Shown here: positions 63,767-64,000 of the stretch, piece after piece | Layout: the number at the start of each line of letters is the position of its first letter | How positions within the stretch are numbered: the stretch's first letter is position 1 | Source of the DNA: Aquimarina mytili | Lineage (GTDB): Bacteria > Bacteroidota > Bacteroidia > Flavobacteriales > Flavobacteriaceae | Length of the DNA: 64,000 nucleotides | Assembly: GCF_016735115.1 (NCBI RefSeq) | Contig: NZ_JAERQJ010000006.1 | Coordinates: forward strand, 248,001 to 312,000 | Direction: 5' to 3' | Translations under genes and position numbers: made by a program | The notes under the pieces: model-generated | What the model was told of the DNA's origin: nothing | The model's input: only the letters and a program-made list of their open reading frames with translations | Database searches by the model: none

Positions 63767-64000
63767 ATGAATTCTAGAAAAGAACAGCTCAAAGCTTTTG
63801 ACAGATTATTAACCATTATGGACGAATTGCGTGAGCAATGTCCTTGGGATAAAAAGCAAACATTACAGTCTTTAAGGCATCTTACTATAGAAGAAACATA
63901 TGAACTTGGTGATGCAATTCTTGATAATGATTTGGATGAAGTAAAAAAAGAATTAGGTGATTTGCTATTGCATATTGTTTTTTATGCCAAGATAGGAAGC
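63767..64000 (+). CDS. mazG: nucleoside triphosphate pyrophosphohydrolase MazG, 3' end cut by window
   Basis: The first 78 codons of a MazG protein begin at ATG 63767 (MNSRKEQLKAFDRLLTIMDE) and continue off the window. It has the signature CPWDKKQTLQSLRHLTIEE and the metal-binding EE-x2-E and E-x2-D pairs (IEETYELGDAI, DEVKKELGDLL). MazG degrades non-canonical or excess NTPs to NMP and pyrophosphate. The full gene should be about 260 codons long. It follows the nitronate monooxygenase gene by 9 nt and is probably in the same operon. Confidence 0.95.
   Translation, partial: MNSRKEQLKAFDRLLTIMDELREQCPWDKKQTLQSLRHLTIEETYELGDAILDNDLDEVKKELGDLLLHIVFYAKIGS

Overview
The window is ordinary chromosomal DNA from a member of the Bacteroidota, almost certainly a marine-type Flavobacteriaceae (Aquimarina-like is a guess, not a determination). 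The reasons are strong AT richness, a type B C-terminal sorting domain of the type IX secretion system (T9SS), BshC of bacillithiol synthesis, a beta-propeller sensor kinase, a SusC-like TonB receptor with a carboxypeptidase-regulatory domain, signal peptides ending in A-Q, and the Bacteroidota -7 promoter box TAnnTTTG upstream of several housekeeping genes. I see no rRNA, tRNA, CRISPR array, prophage or insertion sequence. Nearly all genes are intact. Only the first (an M3 peptidase) and the last (MazG) are cut by the window edges.

Layout. 1-3.9 kb: two exported metallopeptidases on the minus strand (M14, then M3 lipoprotein). 4-10.2 kb: bshC, a PNPOx-like flavoprotein, guaA and a five-LysM cell-wall protein. 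10.5-18.5 kb: small or housekeeping genes, including a DUF922 HExxH protein, lysA, a Lon-N domain protein, sucC, a cupin, a large SAM methyltransferase with a duplicated N-terminal module, DUF1456 and a TerB-like protein. 18.5-19.2 kb: a palindrome-rich 720-bp gap leading to an Hsp20 gene. 19.9-29.7 kb: a signalling block. It holds a propeller histidine kinase with a receiver-kinase hybrid, then a LytS/LytTR pair divergent from a TonB-dependent receptor and an exported DinB-like protein. 29.8-36.1 kb: a membrane protein, an orphan molybdopterin oxidoreductase, a CHMI-type isomerase, an adenine-deaminase-type enzyme and uvrB. 36.2-48.4 kb: a T9SS-exported protein, an ABC transporter pair, a kinase-like hypothetical, TauE/SafE, a nucleoid-associated protein, ctaA, cca and tsaC. 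48.4-54.2 kb: LPS/glycan assembly (five glycosyltransferases and an InaA-type sugar kinase). 54.3-64 kb: core genes dapD, ruvX, def, a DUF5606 gene, pyrG, yidC, a MORN-variant protein, mnmA, a nitronate monooxygenase family gene and mazG.

How the genes fit together. Envelope functions dominate: peptidases, LysM protein, TonB receptor, T9SS substrate, LPS sugars and YidC. lysA and dapD both serve the lysine/diaminopimelate pathway but lie 41 kb apart. The most system-like part is 19.9-29.7 kb. There two unusual two-component arrangements sit next to each other, and one faces its likely target genes across a shared 260-bp intergenic region.

I did not find a clear-cut new defence or mobile system. 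The best leads are: the kinase-fold hypothetical at 40.9 kb; the propeller kinase lacking receiver and AraC domains, with a novel C-terminal extension; the LytTR/TonB/DinB module; the 23-bp perfect palindrome just before the 62.8-kb gene; the palindrome cluster at 18.5-19.1 kb; and a heptamer tandem repeat that encodes the C-terminus of cca.
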